A stretch of 64,000 bases of DNA from Shouchella xiaoxiensis (GCF_016907895.1 NZ_JAFBCV010000013.1:1-64000), one strand, 5' to 3'; positions 44,894-55,832 are shown, counted from the first letter of the stretch. Made by a program: numbers and translations. The notes: generated by a model not told the origin, from the letters alone.

Positions 44894-47177
44894 TGCTGTA
44901 TAAATGGGTATGAATTGGTTTTAACCACTTTGATAATGACCCTTGCGAAAACAAGACCAGTTCATGCATCGCCCTCGTACAGGCCGTATAGAGATGGTAC
45001 CGCTCTTGGTCAGTTGAATATTGTGAGTCGGACGCATCGTAAACGATAACCGAATCAAATTCAATTCCTTTGGCTAAATACACCGGCAAAACTACCACAC
45101 CCTCTTTATACTCATGATGGTCCTCTGAAACCAACTGAATGTTCATCCATTCACTTAAACGAGCATGAGCGTCTGCCGCTTCTATAGCTGTTTTTGTAAT
45201 AATGGCTATTGATGCAAGGTCTTTATCCAACATCTGTTCAATTTGGTTCTTCATCGGTTCAATCGTGCTCGAACGATCCATTGCCTCAATAACAGTTGGC
45301 TTTAAACCATCTCGCTCAAATGGTTCAACAGCTCCCGGATCAGGTAATAGCTCACGTGCAAACATCATAATTGGTTTTGTCGAACGATAACTTTTTCTAA
45401 AAATGATCTGTTTTGCCTGATCGGGTAACACGCCCTTTTCGATTACATTCTTAGAAGATGAATGTGTATAAAGAGCCTGGCTATAATCGCCCACTATTGT
45501 AAATTTGGCAACAGGATAGAGCATTTGTAAATAAATAAGTTGGAAAGAGGAGTAATCTTGCGCTTCATCAATAAAGACATGCTTTATTGACCGGTTTACT
45601 TTTATTCCCTTAATGCGATCCTGCAAGTACAAGAAGGGTGTTGCATCTTCGTAGGGCATACGACCATTTTTTAACTCATTGATTGTGTATAGGGCAACAG
45701 CAGTAAAGCTTTTATCGACCTGATGAACTTCATCAAATAAAAATTGTTCATACAGGCTTTCTGTATCAATAAATGAGAATGACTTTACTTGGTTTTTTAC
45801 TGGTTGAAATGCCTCTTGCACAATTTTTCTTGATAATAAATCTTGTTGCCGTTCCTCTTCTTCAAAAAGATCTTCGTTTTCTCGATTCTTTTCGATTATT
45901 TTTCGGATTTCAAGCAAAGTTTCTTTATCAGTTAATTCACGTTGTTGCTCTACCCAATCACTTGTGCGTTCTTTTCCTTCAAGCTTTGCTAACTCCTTGA
46001 GTATCCATTCTGCTGTGAGCCGTAGTCGATTCTGCAGAGAAACAGTATGATCTAAACAATAGAAATAGGTTTGTATGTCTTCACGCTTTAGAAGGATTTG
46101 TTCTCGAAAACGAATCGTTTTAAAAGGAATACCTTTATCTTGAAGTCCAGCAATAAACTGATCTAGCCTTTCTTTAAAAACCTGACTCGATTTAGTTTTA
46201 ATACTAACCATTCTTGTCCGATAAAGTTGATCGTTCTTCCCTCTTAACAGGTATTCTAATTGATGGAAACCATCCTCTACCTCATAACGATTGCTTAGTC
46301 GCTTATATAAATAACCTCTGAAAGTGAGCTGAGTCATATTTTCTTCCCCAAGCTCTGGTAGGACAGTCGCTACGTAACTTGAGAATAATTGATTAGGTGA
46401 AAACAAAATGAGTTGATTAGCTTCTAGTTGATCCCTATGACGAAAAAGGAGGTAGGCGGCTCGCTGCATCGCCACTGATGTTTTCCCGCTACCTGCCACA
46501 CCTTGAACGACAAGAAAACGGTTTTTCTCATCGCGAATAGCTTGATTTTGCTCTTTCTGAATCGTTGAAACAATCGTTTTCATTTGCGTAGAAGCCTCAT
46601 GACTTAACGCTTCTTTTAACCGATCGTCACCAATTGCTAATGAGGTGTCAAACAGCGCTTGTAACTCGCCTCTTTTGAACAGATACTGCCGCTTTCCATT
46701 TAACTCGCCTTTTATTGTACCCGCGGGAGCCTCATATGAAATTGGGCCAACTTCCCAATCGTAGTAAACACTTGAAATCGGAGCTCGCCAGTCATAGATG
46801 AGAAACTCACTTTCTGTTTCGTTCATTAAAGAAGCTAGCCCAATATACAGTGGCTCAGAATGTATTTCTCCTTCTTCCTTTAGATCAATCCGTCCAAAAT
46901 AAGGTGAATGAGCTAACCGTCTCAGCGTCCTCATTTGTTTTTTCATGAGCTCGCCGCTGCGTTCACGTTCATTTAAAAGTTCTGCTTGTTGTCGAATACT
47001 TGAAATGGTTTCCTGTGCATCTTCGGAATTTGAAAAGTTCATCGTTACATTTTCCCAGAACGTTTCTTTCAACTCCATTTCATCGCCACTGACACCTTCA
47101 AGTTGGTCCTTAAGCATTGCTTGCTTAGTGCGAATAAATGCATGAATATAAGCAGCTCGTTCGTATTCGTACTGCAA
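44877..47177 (-). CDS. helD: UvrD-like RNA polymerase recycling helicase HelD
   Basis: A 766-residue superfamily 1 ATPase. In Firmicutes HelD pulls stalled RNA polymerase off nucleic acids with help from RpoE (delta). The N-terminal coiled-coil arm (about 1-100) and 'YIGLASLMN...LIYDWRAPISSVYYDWEVGP' are specific to HelD. Walker A is 'VQGVAGSGKTSVAMQRAAYLLF' region; Walker B is 'VFIDEAQDYSSFQ'; motif VI 'YHLYTACTRAMHEL' near the end. I choose the TTG at 47177, with AAAGGA nine bases upstream; an ATG at 47231 has no SD. Confidence 0.88.
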   Translation of the reverse strand: MQYEYERAAYIHAFIRTKQAMLKDQLEGVSGDEMELKETFWENVTMNFSNSEDAQETISSIRQQAELLNERERSGELMKKQMRTLRRLAHSPYFGRIDLKEEGEIHSEPLYIGLASLMNETESEFLIYDWRAPISSVYYDWEVGPISYEAPAGTIKGELNGKRQYLFKRGELQALFDTSLAIGDDRLKEALSHEASTQMKTIVSTIQKEQNQAIRDEKNRFLVVQGVAGSGKTSVAMQRAAYLLFRHRDQLEANQLILFSPNQLFSSYVATVLPELGEENMTQLTFRGYLYKRLSNRYEVEDGFHQLEYLLRGKNDQLYRTRMVSIKTKSSQVFKERLDQFIAGLQDKGIPFKTIRFREQILLKREDIQTYFYCLDHTVSLQNRLRLTAEWILKELAKLEGKERTSDWVEQQRELTDKETLLEIRKIIEKNRENEDLFEEEERQQDLLSRKIVQEAFQPVKNQVKSFSFIDTESLYEQFLFDEVHQVDKSFTAVALYTINELKNGRMPYEDATPFLYLQDRIKGIKVNRSIKHVFIDEAQDYSSFQLIYLQMLYPVAKFTIVGDYSQALYTHSSSKNVIEKGVLPDQAKQIIFRKSYRSTKPIMMFARELLPDPGAVEPFERDGLKPTVIEAMDRSSTIEPMKNQIEQMLDKDLASIAIITKTAIEAADAHARLSEWMNIQLVSEDHHEYKEGVVVLPVYLAKGIEFDSVIVYDASDSQYSTDQERYHLYTACTRAMHELVLFSQGSLSKWLKPIHTHLYSKEALS

Positions 47178-47255
47178 GAATTCACGTCCTTTCCCTATGC
47201 TCTGTTTGATCAGTATCAAACATCGTACCATATTTAAAAAAGACGATTCAAGAAA

Positions 47256-48089
47256 CTAACGCCGAAAATTCCATTCATCCGTTTCATACCTTGATTGGGC
47301 AATTTTATGCACAGCTTCTTCTTCCTGTGGCGTTAATTCATACGCCTCTAGCTTAATATGTAACCCTTTCTCAAAACCGAGTTTAAATGCTCTACTTGCC
47401 TCTCCCATGGAAACAGAGTCAGAACGCAGTTCGTTAATTGCGACAGCTTTATTGGCAAACCGCTGCTGCATTCGCTGCTTCAAGCGGTCGGATCGATAAT
47501 GAAAAAGGTCAAATAATTTGTCAGCATCCAAATCCAATAAGATTGAGCCGTGTTGTAGAATGACTCCTTTTTGCCTCGTTTGAGCACTGCCCGCTACTTT
47601 TCTGCCTTCTACAACCAATTCATACCATGACGGGGCATCAAAACAAACGGATGACCGTGGATTTTTTAATGCTTCACGTTCCTTTTCCGTTTCAGGGATG
47701 GAAAAGTAAGCGTCTAACCCTAGCTGCTTAAAACCTTCTAGCAAACCATTCGATAGGAGTCTGTAGGCTTCCGTTACAGAGCTAGGCATATTAGGGTGCT
47801 CTTCGGAGACAATAACGCTATACGTTAGTTCGTGTTCATGGAGGACACCTCTTCCCCCTGTAGGTCTACGTACAAAGCCTAAGCCTTTTTCCCGGACAAT
47901 TTCCATCTTTATTTCTTTTTCAACTTGTTGAAAATAACCGATTGAAAGGGTAGCAGGGTTCCATCCATAAAAGCGAATTGTTGGGGGAATTAACCCTTCA
48001 CTATGCCAATTTAACAAAGCTTCATCCAGTGCCATATTGTAAGCTGGATTCTGCTTACCAGAATCAATAAAACGCCATACTTCTGTCAT
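47256..48089 (-). CDS. lipM: Octanoyl-[GcvH]:ACP transferase LipM
   Basis: A 277-residue biotin/lipoyl attachment-type enzyme. It moves octanoate from acyl carrier protein to GcvH, the first step of lipoate synthesis in bacilli. The catalytic Cys149 is in '[13 protein letters not shown]', and the lipoyl-binding '[18 protein letters not shown]' and '[23 protein letters not shown]' are both present. Length equals B. subtilis YqhM. It lies near the gcv genes, fitting its role on GcvH. Confidence 0.93.
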   Translation of the reverse strand: MTEVWRFIDSGKQNPAYNMALDEALLNWHSEGLIPPTIRFYGWNPATLSIGYFQQVEKEIKMEIVREKGLGFVRRPTGGRGVLHEHELTYSVIVSEEHPNMPSSVTEAYRLLSNGLLEGFKQLGLDAYFSIPETEKEREALKNPRSSVCFDAPSWYELVVEGRKVAGSAQTRQKGVILQHGSILLDLDADKLFDLFHYRSDRLKQRMQQRFANKAVAINELRSDSVSMGEASRAFKLGFEKGLHIKLEAYELTPQEEEAVHKIAQSRYETDEWNFRR

Positions 48090-48182
48090 CCATATCGCTT
48101 CTTTCTATTCATAAATGTCATTCTTACTCTTTAATTATAAGGGAGGCAAATCACACTGTCACCCGTTTCAGAACGGTTGTGA

Positions 48183-48211
48183 TTGAAAAAGTGACAAGCT
48201 ACCGATATAAT
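48183..48211 (+). promoter_or_regulatory. Sigma-A promoter of yqhL
   Basis: TTGAAA (48183-48188), 17-nt spacer and perfect TATAAT (48206-48211). Transcription from about 48218 leaves almost no leader for an ATG at 48224, which supports the start at 48251. Confidence 0.8.
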
Positions 48212-48250
48212 ATAAACAGATGAATGACTAAAGGGGAGTCTGTCCGAATT

Positions 48251-48634
48251 ATGCAAGCACAAACTATTATTCTTATTGCCCTTACCATCTTGCTTGTCGT
48301 TTTTATTGCTACTCGTCTCTACACGCCGAAATACTTAAAAACGTTAAATCAAGAAGAGTTTATTAAAGGGTATCGCAAAGCACAACTAATTGATGTTCGA
48401 GAAACACGTGAATTTGATGGAGGACATATATTAGGTGCACGTAATATACCAATGTCACAATTAAAACAGCGCCAAAACGAGATCCGAAAAGATCAACCTG
48501 TTTATTTGTACTGTCAATCTGGTGCAAGAAGCCGACAAGCGGCTAAAACCCTTCGAAAAAAACGTGGAGTGGAGAATATTTCCCACTTAAAAGGTGGCTT
48601 TCGTAAGTGGACTGGAAAAGTAAAGAAAAAATAA
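48251..48634 (+). CDS. yqhL: Rhodanese-like protein YqhL
   Basis: A 127-residue protein: an N-terminal membrane helix (about 4-22) then a single rhodanese domain. The active-site loop is 'YCQSGARSRQA', with Cys as the sulfur carrier, and 'LIDVRETREFDGGHILGARNIP' is the CH2A signature. It resembles B. subtilis YqhL (126 residues). The sulfur acceptor is unknown. I prefer the ATG at 48251 (GGGGAG upstream, wide spacing) over 48224, which lies within a few bases of the predicted transcription start. Confidence 0.85.
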   Translation: MQAQTIILIALTILLVVFIATRLYTPKYLKTLNQEEFIKGYRKAQLIDVRETREFDGGHILGARNIPMSQLKQRQNEIRKDQPVYLYCQSGARSRQAAKTLRKKRGVENISHLKGGFRKWTGKVKKK

Positions 48635-48641
48635 ATCAGGT

Positions 48642-48678
48642 AACAAAGAACCGCTTCTAATCGAAGCGGTTCTTTGTT
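48642..48678. terminator. Bidirectional terminator between yqhL and gcvPB
   Basis: AACAAAGAACCGCTTC and GAAGCGGTTCTTTGTT form a perfect 16-bp stem with a 5-nt loop. Confidence 0.95.
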
Positions 48679-48686
48679 TATAAACA

Positions 48687-50171
48687 TTAAGCATGAACAC
48701 GATTCTTTTCTTGTTCGAATCGTAGAACAGGTTTTCTAGCAGCAAGTGTTTCATCCAAGCGTCCGATAACCGTGTGATGAGGCGCTTCTTGAACGACTTC
48801 AGGTGTCTCTTCCGTTTCTTTGGCAATTTGAATCATTGCTTCAATGAATTCATCGAGCGTTTCTTTAGATTCTGTTTCTGTTGGTTCAATCATCATACAT
48901 TCCTCAACATTAAGTGGAAAATAAATCGTTGGTGGATGATAACCGAAGTCAAGCAGACGCTTGGCAATATCAAGTGTTCGAACACCTAATTTTTTTTGAC
49001 GTCTTCCTGACAGCACAAATTCATGTTTACAATGCTGCTTGTATGGAAGGTCAAAATAAGGTTCGAGCCTACGCATCATATAGTTCGCGTTTAATACCGC
49101 ATATTCAGATACAAGTTTTAAACCTTCTGGTCCCATTGTCCGAATGTACGTATATGCTCTTAAATTAATGCCATAATTCCCGTAAAATGGCTTCACTCTA
49201 CCAATTGAATCAGGGCGGTTATAGTCAAACATGTATTGACCGTCATTTCCCTGAACAAGCAGTGGTTTTGGCAAATAAGGAATTAAGTCCTTCTTCACAC
49301 CAACTGGACCAGAACCTGGTCCGCCACCTCCATGAGGACCTGTAAATGTTTTGTGTAAATTTAAATGAACAACATCAAAACCCATGTCCCCTGGTCTAGT
49401 TATACCTAGAATTGCGTTTGAGTTGGCACCATCGTAATAAAGTTTTCCACCTGCATTGTGAATAATTTCTGCCATCTCGACGATATCCGCTTCAAACAAC
49501 CCGAGCGTATTTGGGTTTGTTAGCATAAGTGCAGCCGTCTCGTCATTTACAACTTCTTTTAAATGATCTAAATCAACAAGACCATGCTCATTCGTTCGTA
49601 CCGTTACAGAATCGAATCCTGCTACGGTTGCCGAAGCGGGGTTTGTGCCATGGGCCGAGTCAGGTACAATCACTTTCGTTCGTTTATGGTCGCCTCTTGC
49701 TTCATGATAGGCTCGAATCATCATAAGACCCGTCCATTCGCCGTGGGCACCTGCTGCTGGCTGAAGTGTCACTTCGTCCATTCCAGTAATTTCAGCTAAT
49801 GCAGTCTGCAGGTGAAAGAGCATTTTCATAGAGCCTTGAACTTGATAAGCAGGTTGATATGGATGCACATGAGCGAGCCCAGGCAATCGGGCAATGTCTT
49901 CATTGATTTTTGGATTGTATTTCATAGTACAAGAACCTAATGGATAAAAACCTGAATCAACACCATGATTCCGCTTTGAAAGGCCCGTATAGTGTCTCAT
50001 AATCTGTAGTTCCGACACCTCCGGCAACTCAGGTGCTTCTTCCCGCAGAAATTCGTCAGGAATAAAGGCAGAAACGTCTTGATCCTCGATATCTAAGGCA
50101 GGTAAACTATGTCCAACTCTACCTTCTTTACTCATTTCAAAAATGAGTGCTACATCTTTTTGTGCTGTCAT
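48687..50171 (-). CDS. gcvPB: Glycine dehydrogenase (decarboxylating) subunit 2
   Basis: A 494-residue half of the split P-protein, which decarboxylates glycine on PLP. It carries the PLP lysine in '[20 protein letters not shown]' and the glycine-rich binding segments. Together with gcvPA it equals one fused GcvP. It overlaps gcvPA by 4 nt (ATGA type), giving equal expression. Confidence 0.96.
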   Translation of the reverse strand: MTAQKDVALIFEMSKEGRVGHSLPALDIEDQDVSAFIPDEFLREEAPELPEVSELQIMRHYTGLSKRNHGVDSGFYPLGSCTMKYNPKINEDIARLPGLAHVHPYQPAYQVQGSMKMLFHLQTALAEITGMDEVTLQPAAGAHGEWTGLMMIRAYHEARGDHKRTKVIVPDSAHGTNPASATVAGFDSVTVRTNEHGLVDLDHLKEVVNDETAALMLTNPNTLGLFEADIVEMAEIIHNAGGKLYYDGANSNAILGITRPGDMGFDVVHLNLHKTFTGPHGGGGPGSGPVGVKKDLIPYLPKPLLVQGNDGQYMFDYNRPDSIGRVKPFYGNYGINLRAYTYIRTMGPEGLKLVSEYAVLNANYMMRRLEPYFDLPYKQHCKHEFVLSGRRQKKLGVRTLDIAKRLLDFGYHPPTIYFPLNVEECMMIEPTETESKETLDEFIEAMIQIAKETEETPEVVQEAPHHTVIGRLDETLAARKPVLRFEQEKNRVHA

Positions 50172-51514
50172 AAGATCGCCCCCAGTTCTTTCGCAAACTC
50201 ATCCAATTCTTGCTTTGTTCTTAGTTCTGTTACACATAGTAGCATCTGTCCTGCACGTGACGAATCCATTTCTGCAAGATCATAACCACCAATGATGCCT
50301 TTATCAAATAGTTGTTTATTAATTTCTGAAACAGGTTTACCAAGATCAACAACAAATTCATTAAATGTCGCTCCATGGTAAAGGAGAGTGACTCCGGCTT
50401 TTTTTAATTGATTCTTTAAGTAGTTTGCTTTTTGAACGTTTTGCGTCGCCATTTCTTTTATTCCTTGCTTACCGATTGCAGTCATCGCAACAGAAGCAGC
50501 AAGGGCATTTAAGGCCTGATTTGAACAAATGTTAGATGTCGCTTTATCACGACGAATATGTTGTTCACGTGCTTGAAGTGTTAAAACAAATCCTCTTTGA
50601 CCTTGGTCATCAACGGTTTGCCCTACTAATCTGCCTGGGACTTTGCGCATTAACTTTTTAGTTGCTGCAAAATAGCCACAATGAGGCCCACCAAATTGAG
50701 TCGGAATACCAAAAGGCTGAGCATCACCAACAACAATATCTGCACCAAACGCACCTGGTGGCTTTAATAAACCTAAAGCAAGTGGATTACTGGAAACAAT
50801 AAATTGCGCTTTTTCAGAATGTGTGACCTGCTCGATCTCTGCAAGCGGCTCAAGACTTCCGAAAAAGTTAGGATGCTGAACAATTACACATGCCACTTCA
50901 TCACTGTAATGTGCTCTCAACTGTTCGAGATCTGTTACGCCATCTTTTGTTTCAATTTCAATAACTTCAAGATGTTGACCATAAGCATTTGTTTGCAAAA
51001 CTGCGCGTGCTTCTGGATGAACCGCTTTCGATACAAGAATGGTTTTCTTTTTTGTGTGACCTGCAGCAAGCATAGCCGCTTCAGCAAGCGATGTTTGACC
51101 ATCATACATCGATGAATTAGCTAAATCCATTCCTGTAAGTTCACAAATCATCGTTTGGAATTCAAAGATGGCCTGAAGCTCCCCTTGAGAAATCTCTGGT
51201 TGATACGGTGTATAGGCTGTGTAAAATTCAGATCTAGAAATAACATGATCGACAATTGATGGAATATAGTGTTCGTAAACACCAGCGCCTAAATAAGAAG
51301 GGTAGTCCTTTATCGAACGGTTCTCTTTTGCTAATCCTTCAAAAAACGAAACGAGTTCCGGTTCTTTTAAAGCTTCTTCAATTGCGAGCGTCCGATTAAA
51401 CCGTGTCTTTTCTGGAATATCCGTTAGTAGCTCTTCAATTGATGCCACGCCGATAGTCGCTAGCATTTCTTGTTTATCTTCCTCTGTCATTGGTAAATAA
51501 CGGTGTTGGTTCAT
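50168..51514 (-). CDS. gcvPA: Glycine dehydrogenase (decarboxylating) subunit 1
   Basis: A 448-residue half of the split P-protein, with the type I PLP fold but without the PLP lysine. Signature '[26 protein letters not shown]' at the N-terminus and '[18 protein letters not shown]' near residue 330. It follows gcvT by 14 nt. Confidence 0.96.
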   Translation of the reverse strand: MNQHRYLPMTEEDKQEMLATIGVASIEELLTDIPEKTRFNRTLAIEEALKEPELVSFFEGLAKENRSIKDYPSYLGAGVYEHYIPSIVDHVISRSEFYTAYTPYQPEISQGELQAIFEFQTMICELTGMDLANSSMYDGQTSLAEAAMLAAGHTKKKTILVSKAVHPEARAVLQTNAYGQHLEVIEIETKDGVTDLEQLRAHYSDEVACVIVQHPNFFGSLEPLAEIEQVTHSEKAQFIVSSNPLALGLLKPPGAFGADIVVGDAQPFGIPTQFGGPHCGYFAATKKLMRKVPGRLVGQTVDDQGQRGFVLTLQAREQHIRRDKATSNICSNQALNALAASVAMTAIGKQGIKEMATQNVQKANYLKNQLKKAGVTLLYHGATFNEFVVDLGKPVSEINKQLFDKGIIGGYDLAEMDSSRAGQMLLCVTELRTKQELDEFAKELGAIL

Positions 51515-51528
51515 CTTTTCCCCTCCAG

Positions 51529-52620
51529 TTATGCCCTTTTATAAAACGGTGTTTTTACGACTTTAGCTAAAACACGCTTCCCGCGAATATCAACTTCTAA
51601 TTCTGTGCCAAGTGCACTAAACGCTTTATCAATTAAAATTAATCCGACATTTTTCTTTAGCGTCGGTGACTGCGTTCCTGTAGTCACAAATCCGATTTTC
51701 TCATCTCCGTGAAACACAGCATAACCAGAACGAGGAATCCCACGACCGATCATTTCGATGCCGACAAGTTTTCGTGGCGCACCTTCTTCTTTTTGCTTCT
51801 TTAAGACTTCCTGTCCAATAAACGCTGATTCTTTATCAGTCTTAACAGCAAAACCGATGCCTGCCTCAATTGGGGTAATTTCACGTGTTAATTCTTGGCC
51901 GTAAAGGGCTAGCTTTGCCTCAAATCGGAGCGTATCACGAGCGCCTAAACCACATGGAAGTAAATGAAATGGACGACCAGCTTCCAATATAGCCTCCCAT
52001 AGCTTAGCCGCATTGCTCGCTTCCACATAGAGCTCAAATCCATCTTCCCCGGTATAACCCGTACGGGAAGCAAACACTGGTATTGATCCAATGCTCACGT
52101 TCTCTTTAAAACGAAACGGTCGAATGTCCTCTAAGCTTGTTTCGGATATCGTTTGTAAGATTGGAAGTGCTTGTGGACCTTGTACAGCAATCAATGCGGT
52201 TTCAGTTGATTCATTTGTCAATTGAATATCGCCTACTAAATGTTGCTCGATCCAGGCAATATCAGATTCAATATTTGCAGCGTTTAAAACAAGAAGATAC
52301 GATGTGCTTGAGCAACGATACACAATTAAATCATCAACTGTTCCACCTTCTTCTGTACACATTGCATTATATTGCGCTTGATTATCGACCAATTTAGACA
52401 AATCATTGGTCAATAATTTCTGTAAATTTGAAAGCGCATCTGGTCCTTCTACTCTCAGTTCACCCATATGGGATACATCGAACATTCCTGCGTGTTCTCG
52501 GACCGCATGATGTTCTTCTTTTATACTGGAAAATGAAACAGGCATTTCCCAGCCACCAAAATCTACTGTTTTAGCCGTTTTTTCATATGTAGTAAACAAC
52601 GGCGTTCGTTTTAACGTCAT
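51529..52620 (-). CDS. gcvT: Glycine cleavage system aminomethyltransferase (T-protein)
   Basis: A 363-residue folate-binding enzyme that releases ammonia from aminomethyl-lipoyl-GcvH and passes the methylene to tetrahydrofolate. '[16 protein letters not shown]' at about 47-62 holds the catalytic Asp. '[14 protein letters not shown]' and the C-terminal domain '[31 protein letters not shown]' are intact. First gene behind the glycine riboswitch. gcvH is not in the window. Confidence 0.96.
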   Translation of the reverse strand: MTLKRTPLFTTYEKTAKTVDFGGWEMPVSFSSIKEEHHAVREHAGMFDVSHMGELRVEGPDALSNLQKLLTNDLSKLVDNQAQYNAMCTEEGGTVDDLIVYRCSSTSYLLVLNAANIESDIAWIEQHLVGDIQLTNESTETALIAVQGPQALPILQTISETSLEDIRPFRFKENVSIGSIPVFASRTGYTGEDGFELYVEASNAAKLWEAILEAGRPFHLLPCGLGARDTLRFEAKLALYGQELTREITPIEAGIGFAVKTDKESAFIGQEVLKKQKEEGAPRKLVGIEMIGRGIPRSGYAVFHGDEKIGFVTTGTQSPTLKKNVGLILIDKAFSALGTELEVDIRGKRVLAKVVKTPFYKRA

Positions 52621-52644
52621 TTTTATCCTCCCTTTTGCTTACCT

Positions 52645-52686
52645 GAAAAAAAAGACAGGGCAAACACACAATGTGTTTGCCCTGTC
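52645..52686 (-). terminator. Intrinsic terminator of the glycine riboswitch
   Basis: GACAGGGCAAACACA and its complement form a 15-bp stem with a 3-nt loop, followed on the minus strand by eight T. The 5' arm shares GACAGGG with the 3' end of aptamer 2. Confidence 0.92.
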
Positions 52687-52855
52687 CTTGAACCAGAAAG
52701 TTTCCCTCGGTTTTCCCGAATTGTCTTCGTAGGTGGCTTTTTATAAAAAGCGCTCTCCAGAGTTGCGTCAAGTAAAAGTCTGCTTTGCCTGAGAGATTCA
52801 CAATTGTTTGCTCCTTCGGCGCTACGTTACGAAACAACGTAGTCTCTCCCTTTAC
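52680..52855 (-). ncRNA. Tandem glycine riboswitch controlling gcvT-gcvPA-gcvPB
   Basis: Aptamer 1 (about 52750-52855) shows GGGAGAGAC, GCCGAAGGAGCAA, TCTCAGGCAAA and CTCTGGAGAG, all consensus. Aptamer 2 (about 52680-52755) shares the GGAGAG linker and contains CACCTACGAAGAC, AAACTTTCTGG and AAGGACAGGG; its first block departs from the usual form. Glycine binding should hold the GGACAGGG strand and prevent the terminator, turning the operon on so that excess glycine is broken down. Confidence 0.93.
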
Positions 52856-53021
52856 CATCATCCGCCTATTCACTTCATTTCATTTCGTTTTAAAACAACT
52901 AAAAAGGTCCATACTAGAAAAGTCTGTTAACACTTCTTATCCTACCAACGGACAGCAAATTGCGCAACAGAAATTTTGTGATTTCAAGATAAAATTACGT
53001 GTAAAAAAGGATGTGAATCCG

Positions 53022-54698
53022 TTGGATATTAACATTAACTTCAACAACGACTGGAATGTTCGTTTTTTAGAAAGACTTGCTCAAGATGGTCCTTGGTCAG
53101 ACTTTGAAACCTTTAAACTGGCTTACGAAGCACAAAAACATTTACAAATTCCAGACTTCCATGGCTTGCTTGCCCCAAGTTATTTACCTGCGTTAAAACC
53201 TTTTCAACATCAGCTCGAAGCTGCACAAACGGTCATTGAGCAAATGAATGGTAAAGCGATCTTAGCTGATGAAGTTGGTCTAGGAAAAACCATTGAAGCA
53301 GGACTTGTACTAAAAGAATACATGATTCGGGGACTCGTAAAAAAAGCATTAATTCTTGTTCCAGCTTCCCTGGTTTCTCAATGGGCATCTGAATTAACGA
53401 GTAAATTTTACATCCCAGCCATTCCGCAAAAAAAAGCGTACGTTTGGGAACAATGCGATGTCGTTGTTGCTTCAATTGATACCGCAAAACGAGCGCCACA
53501 TCGTGATATTGTTTTAAATCAACCTTACGATATGGTCATTATTGATGAAGCACATAAATTAAAGAACCCTAAAACCAAAAACTATGAATTCATCCGCTTA
53601 TTGAAGAAAAAATATTGTTTATTGTTAACAGCAACGCCAGTACAAAATAAATTAGAAGAAATTTTTAACCTCGTTTCTCTATTAAAACCTGGTCATTTAG
53701 GCAATATGGAGTCATTCGATAAAGAATTCAAATCGGGTGGTCGCTCTGCAAAAAATGATGAGCAGCTGCGTTCCTTAGTTCAAAAGGTAATGGTAAGAAA
53801 CCGACGTGAAGAAACGGGGATTGAATGGACAAAACGAGTTGTCCAAACAATTCCCATTCAGTTCAGCGAGAGCGAGCGCCTTTACTACGAAAAGCTTGAA
53901 TCCCTTAGAGGTGATTTAAACCATTTTACATTGCTCACCTTAAAAAGAGAGCTATGTTCCAGTAGAGAAGCGGTTTTCATGACATTAAAGAATACGATTG
54001 AAAAAGCGCAAAAAGAGGGGCGAGATCCATCCTTTGCCGTTAGCCTATTGAATGAGGCGGCCACAATCGAAGGTCATGCGAAAGCTGAGAAAGCATTGGA
54101 GCTTATCCAACAAATCGATGGAAAAGTGATTATATTTACAGAATACCGAGCAACACAAATGTACTTACAATGGTTTTTAAAACAACATCATATCACTTCA
54201 GTTCCATTTCGTGGTGGGTTTAAACGTGGAAAAAAAGACTGGATGAGGGAACTCTTTAAAAACCATGCGCAAGTGCTCATTGCAACAGAAGCTGGCGGGG
54301 AAGGAATCAACCTCCAGTTCTGTCATCACATTATTAACTATGATTTGCCTTGGAATCCGATGAGGATTGAGCAACGAATTGGGCGGCTGCACCGCTTAGG
54401 ACAAGAACATGATGTACAAATCTACAACTTTGCCGTGCAAGAAACGATTGAGCAAAAAATATTGGAACTCCTTTATGAAAAGATTCATTTGTTTGAGTCT
54501 GTTATTGGCGAATTGGATGATATCCTTGCAAAAATGGAGCTACCCGATATTGAAGAACATGTGAAAACCATTATAGAATCTTCTGGTTCAGATGGAGAGA
54601 TGAAGATTAAGTTTGATCATTTAGTTGCTCTAATGAATGAGGCCCAGGACGAAATAAAAATGGAGAAAGAACAGGAGGGTGATCATGAAACAGCCTGA
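53022..54698 (+). CDS. yqhH: SNF2-family helicase YqhH
   Basis: A 558-residue DEAD/SNF2 ATPase. Motif I 'ADEVGLGKTIEAGLVLKEY' (about 82-100), motif II 'VIIDEAHKLKN', motif III 'LLLTATPVQN', and the C-terminal RecA domain with 'EAGGEGINLQFCHHIINYDLPWNP' and 'QRIGRLHRLGQ'. Its DNA or RNP target is not known. The frame is open up to 52785, but that upstream part overlaps the riboswitch; the TTG at 53022 with GGATG upstream gives the usual length (B. subtilis YqhH about 557). It overlaps the start of yqhG. Confidence 0.88.
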   Translation: MDININFNNDWNVRFLERLAQDGPWSDFETFKLAYEAQKHLQIPDFHGLLAPSYLPALKPFQHQLEAAQTVIEQMNGKAILADEVGLGKTIEAGLVLKEYMIRGLVKKALILVPASLVSQWASELTSKFYIPAIPQKKAYVWEQCDVVVASIDTAKRAPHRDIVLNQPYDMVIIDEAHKLKNPKTKNYEFIRLLKKKYCLLLTATPVQNKLEEIFNLVSLLKPGHLGNMESFDKEFKSGGRSAKNDEQLRSLVQKVMVRNRREETGIEWTKRVVQTIPIQFSESERLYYEKLESLRGDLNHFTLLTLKRELCSSREAVFMTLKNTIEKAQKEGRDPSFAVSLLNEAATIEGHAKAEKALELIQQIDGKVIIFTEYRATQMYLQWFLKQHHITSVPFRGGFKRGKKDWMRELFKNHAQVLIATEAGGEGINLQFCHHIINYDLPWNPMRIEQRIGRLHRLGQEHDVQIYNFAVQETIEQKILELLYEKIHLFESVIGELDDILAKMELPDIEEHVKTIIESSGSDGEMKIKFDHLVALMNEAQDEIKMEKEQEGDHETA

Positions 54699-55485
54699 CA
54701 TTCATCGGTATTTAAGAAGATATTTTACAGCTAATGAAAGCACCATTATCGAAGAATCACCCGCACATTTAACTGTTCAACTATCTGTTAAACTCGATAA
54801 AGAATTAATGAATCGTCCTTTTTATTGGCACTATCTAGAAAAAACAGGCGGCACACCAAACCCGATGACACTTACACTTATTACCGACCACCTTCGCAGC
54901 CCTGAAGATTTACAAGGAGAACAGATTCATTTTGGCTCACCGCGACTCGCTCAAATCTTTCATTCTGCCAAAGAGCTAGGTGCATTTAGTCGCATGTATG
55001 AACTAAAACAAAATGCCACACCTGGCTCGCATCCGTTGCATCCATGGCTAGCTTTAAACGCAAATGTTTCTTTTCAATGTGATCGAAAAAAAGATGTTCT
55101 ACTCTCTCTTGGCTTAAATCTCATTCACGGACAGATTGTGCCTCATTTCTTTGAACGGCTTCAATCGCTTTCGTTAACACCGAAAATTCCCGATTACTGT
55201 TTTACACTCTCACCGCTGATTAAAGTAGAATCTGGAATTACACGTTTACAAAAAGTCATTCAAACTTTTATTGAAAAAGAACCTTCTGATTGGGCAGATG
55301 CCGCCATGAAGCGCTGGATGTACGATGAAGAGTTACTGGAGTCTTTTTATGAGCAAGTAGAAGAAAAACCTGAGAGCTATCTTGCCGAGAAACAAGCATT
55401 AAAGGAGCTTTACGAACCACATGTCGACGTATCACTCGTTAACGGGGGAATTTTTTATCTACATCAGCAAGTTTTCCAAAAATAA
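54685..55485 (+). CDS. yqhG: Conserved protein YqhG
   Basis: A 266-residue soluble protein, partner of yqhH by constant linkage; function unknown. Features: 'MKQPDIHRYLRRYFTANESTIIEESPAHLTVQLSVKLDKELMNRPFYWHYLEKTGG' resembles a family core seen in B. subtilis YqhG. The ATG at 54685 follows AGGAGG by six bases and lies inside the end of yqhH (14-nt overlap), so the two are co-translated. Confidence 0.85.
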   Translation: MKQPDIHRYLRRYFTANESTIIEESPAHLTVQLSVKLDKELMNRPFYWHYLEKTGGTPNPMTLTLITDHLRSPEDLQGEQIHFGSPRLAQIFHSAKELGAFSRMYELKQNATPGSHPLHPWLALNANVSFQCDRKKDVLLSLGLNLIHGQIVPHFFERLQSLSLTPKIPDYCFTLSPLIKVESGITRLQKVIQTFIEKEPSDWADAAMKRWMYDEELLESFYEQVEEKPESYLAEKQALKELYEPHVDVSLVNGGIFYLHQQVFQK

Positions 55486-55516
55486 AAGCAAGCTGCGTCT
55501 GCAGCTTGCTTTTATT
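55481..55516. terminator. Bidirectional terminator between yqhG and yqgW
   Basis: AATAAAAGCAAGCTGC and GCAGCTTGCTTTTATT form a perfect 16-bp stem with loop GTCT. It includes the yqhG stop codon and touches that of yqgW. Confidence 0.94.
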
Positions 55517-55713
55517 TAAATTGGAATTCCTTGGTCATGTACGAAATAAGACCAGAACGTTGCAATTGAGAAAAATCCAAACACCAACACTGAGACACCA
55601 CTAAAGCCTACTGCAAAAAAGTTTCTTTGTTTTAAGCTTGAGATGCCTCCCAGCAAAGAAGCAATTGCAATAAGAAGAAACAGTATCGGTAAGAGCAAAA
55701 CTAACATGAGCAT
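55516..55713 (-). CDS. yqgW: DUF2759 family membrane protein (YqgW-like)
   Basis: A 65-residue protein with two membrane helices (about 3-24 and 32-52). Size and position beside yqgX match B. subtilis YqgW (DUF2759). No function is known. Confidence 0.7.
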   Translation of the reverse strand: MLMLVLLLPILFLLIAIASLLGGISSLKQRNFFAVGFSGVSVLVFGFFSIATFWSYFVHDQGIPI

Positions 55714-55832
55714 TTCCTCCAGTATGTATTTGTTATTATTGTACTCGTTTTCATTGCATTTGTCGAGCTTCCTTCTTTCTGAAACAGAGGACCTATGCTA
55801 CACTTTTATTGTACTGAATAAGGAGGCTATTC

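Noticed and set aside
52785-53021. Upstream extension of the SNF2 helicase frame
   Set aside because: It crosses the glycine riboswitch on the other strand, reads as low-complexity sequence, and the family length is met from the TTG at 53022.
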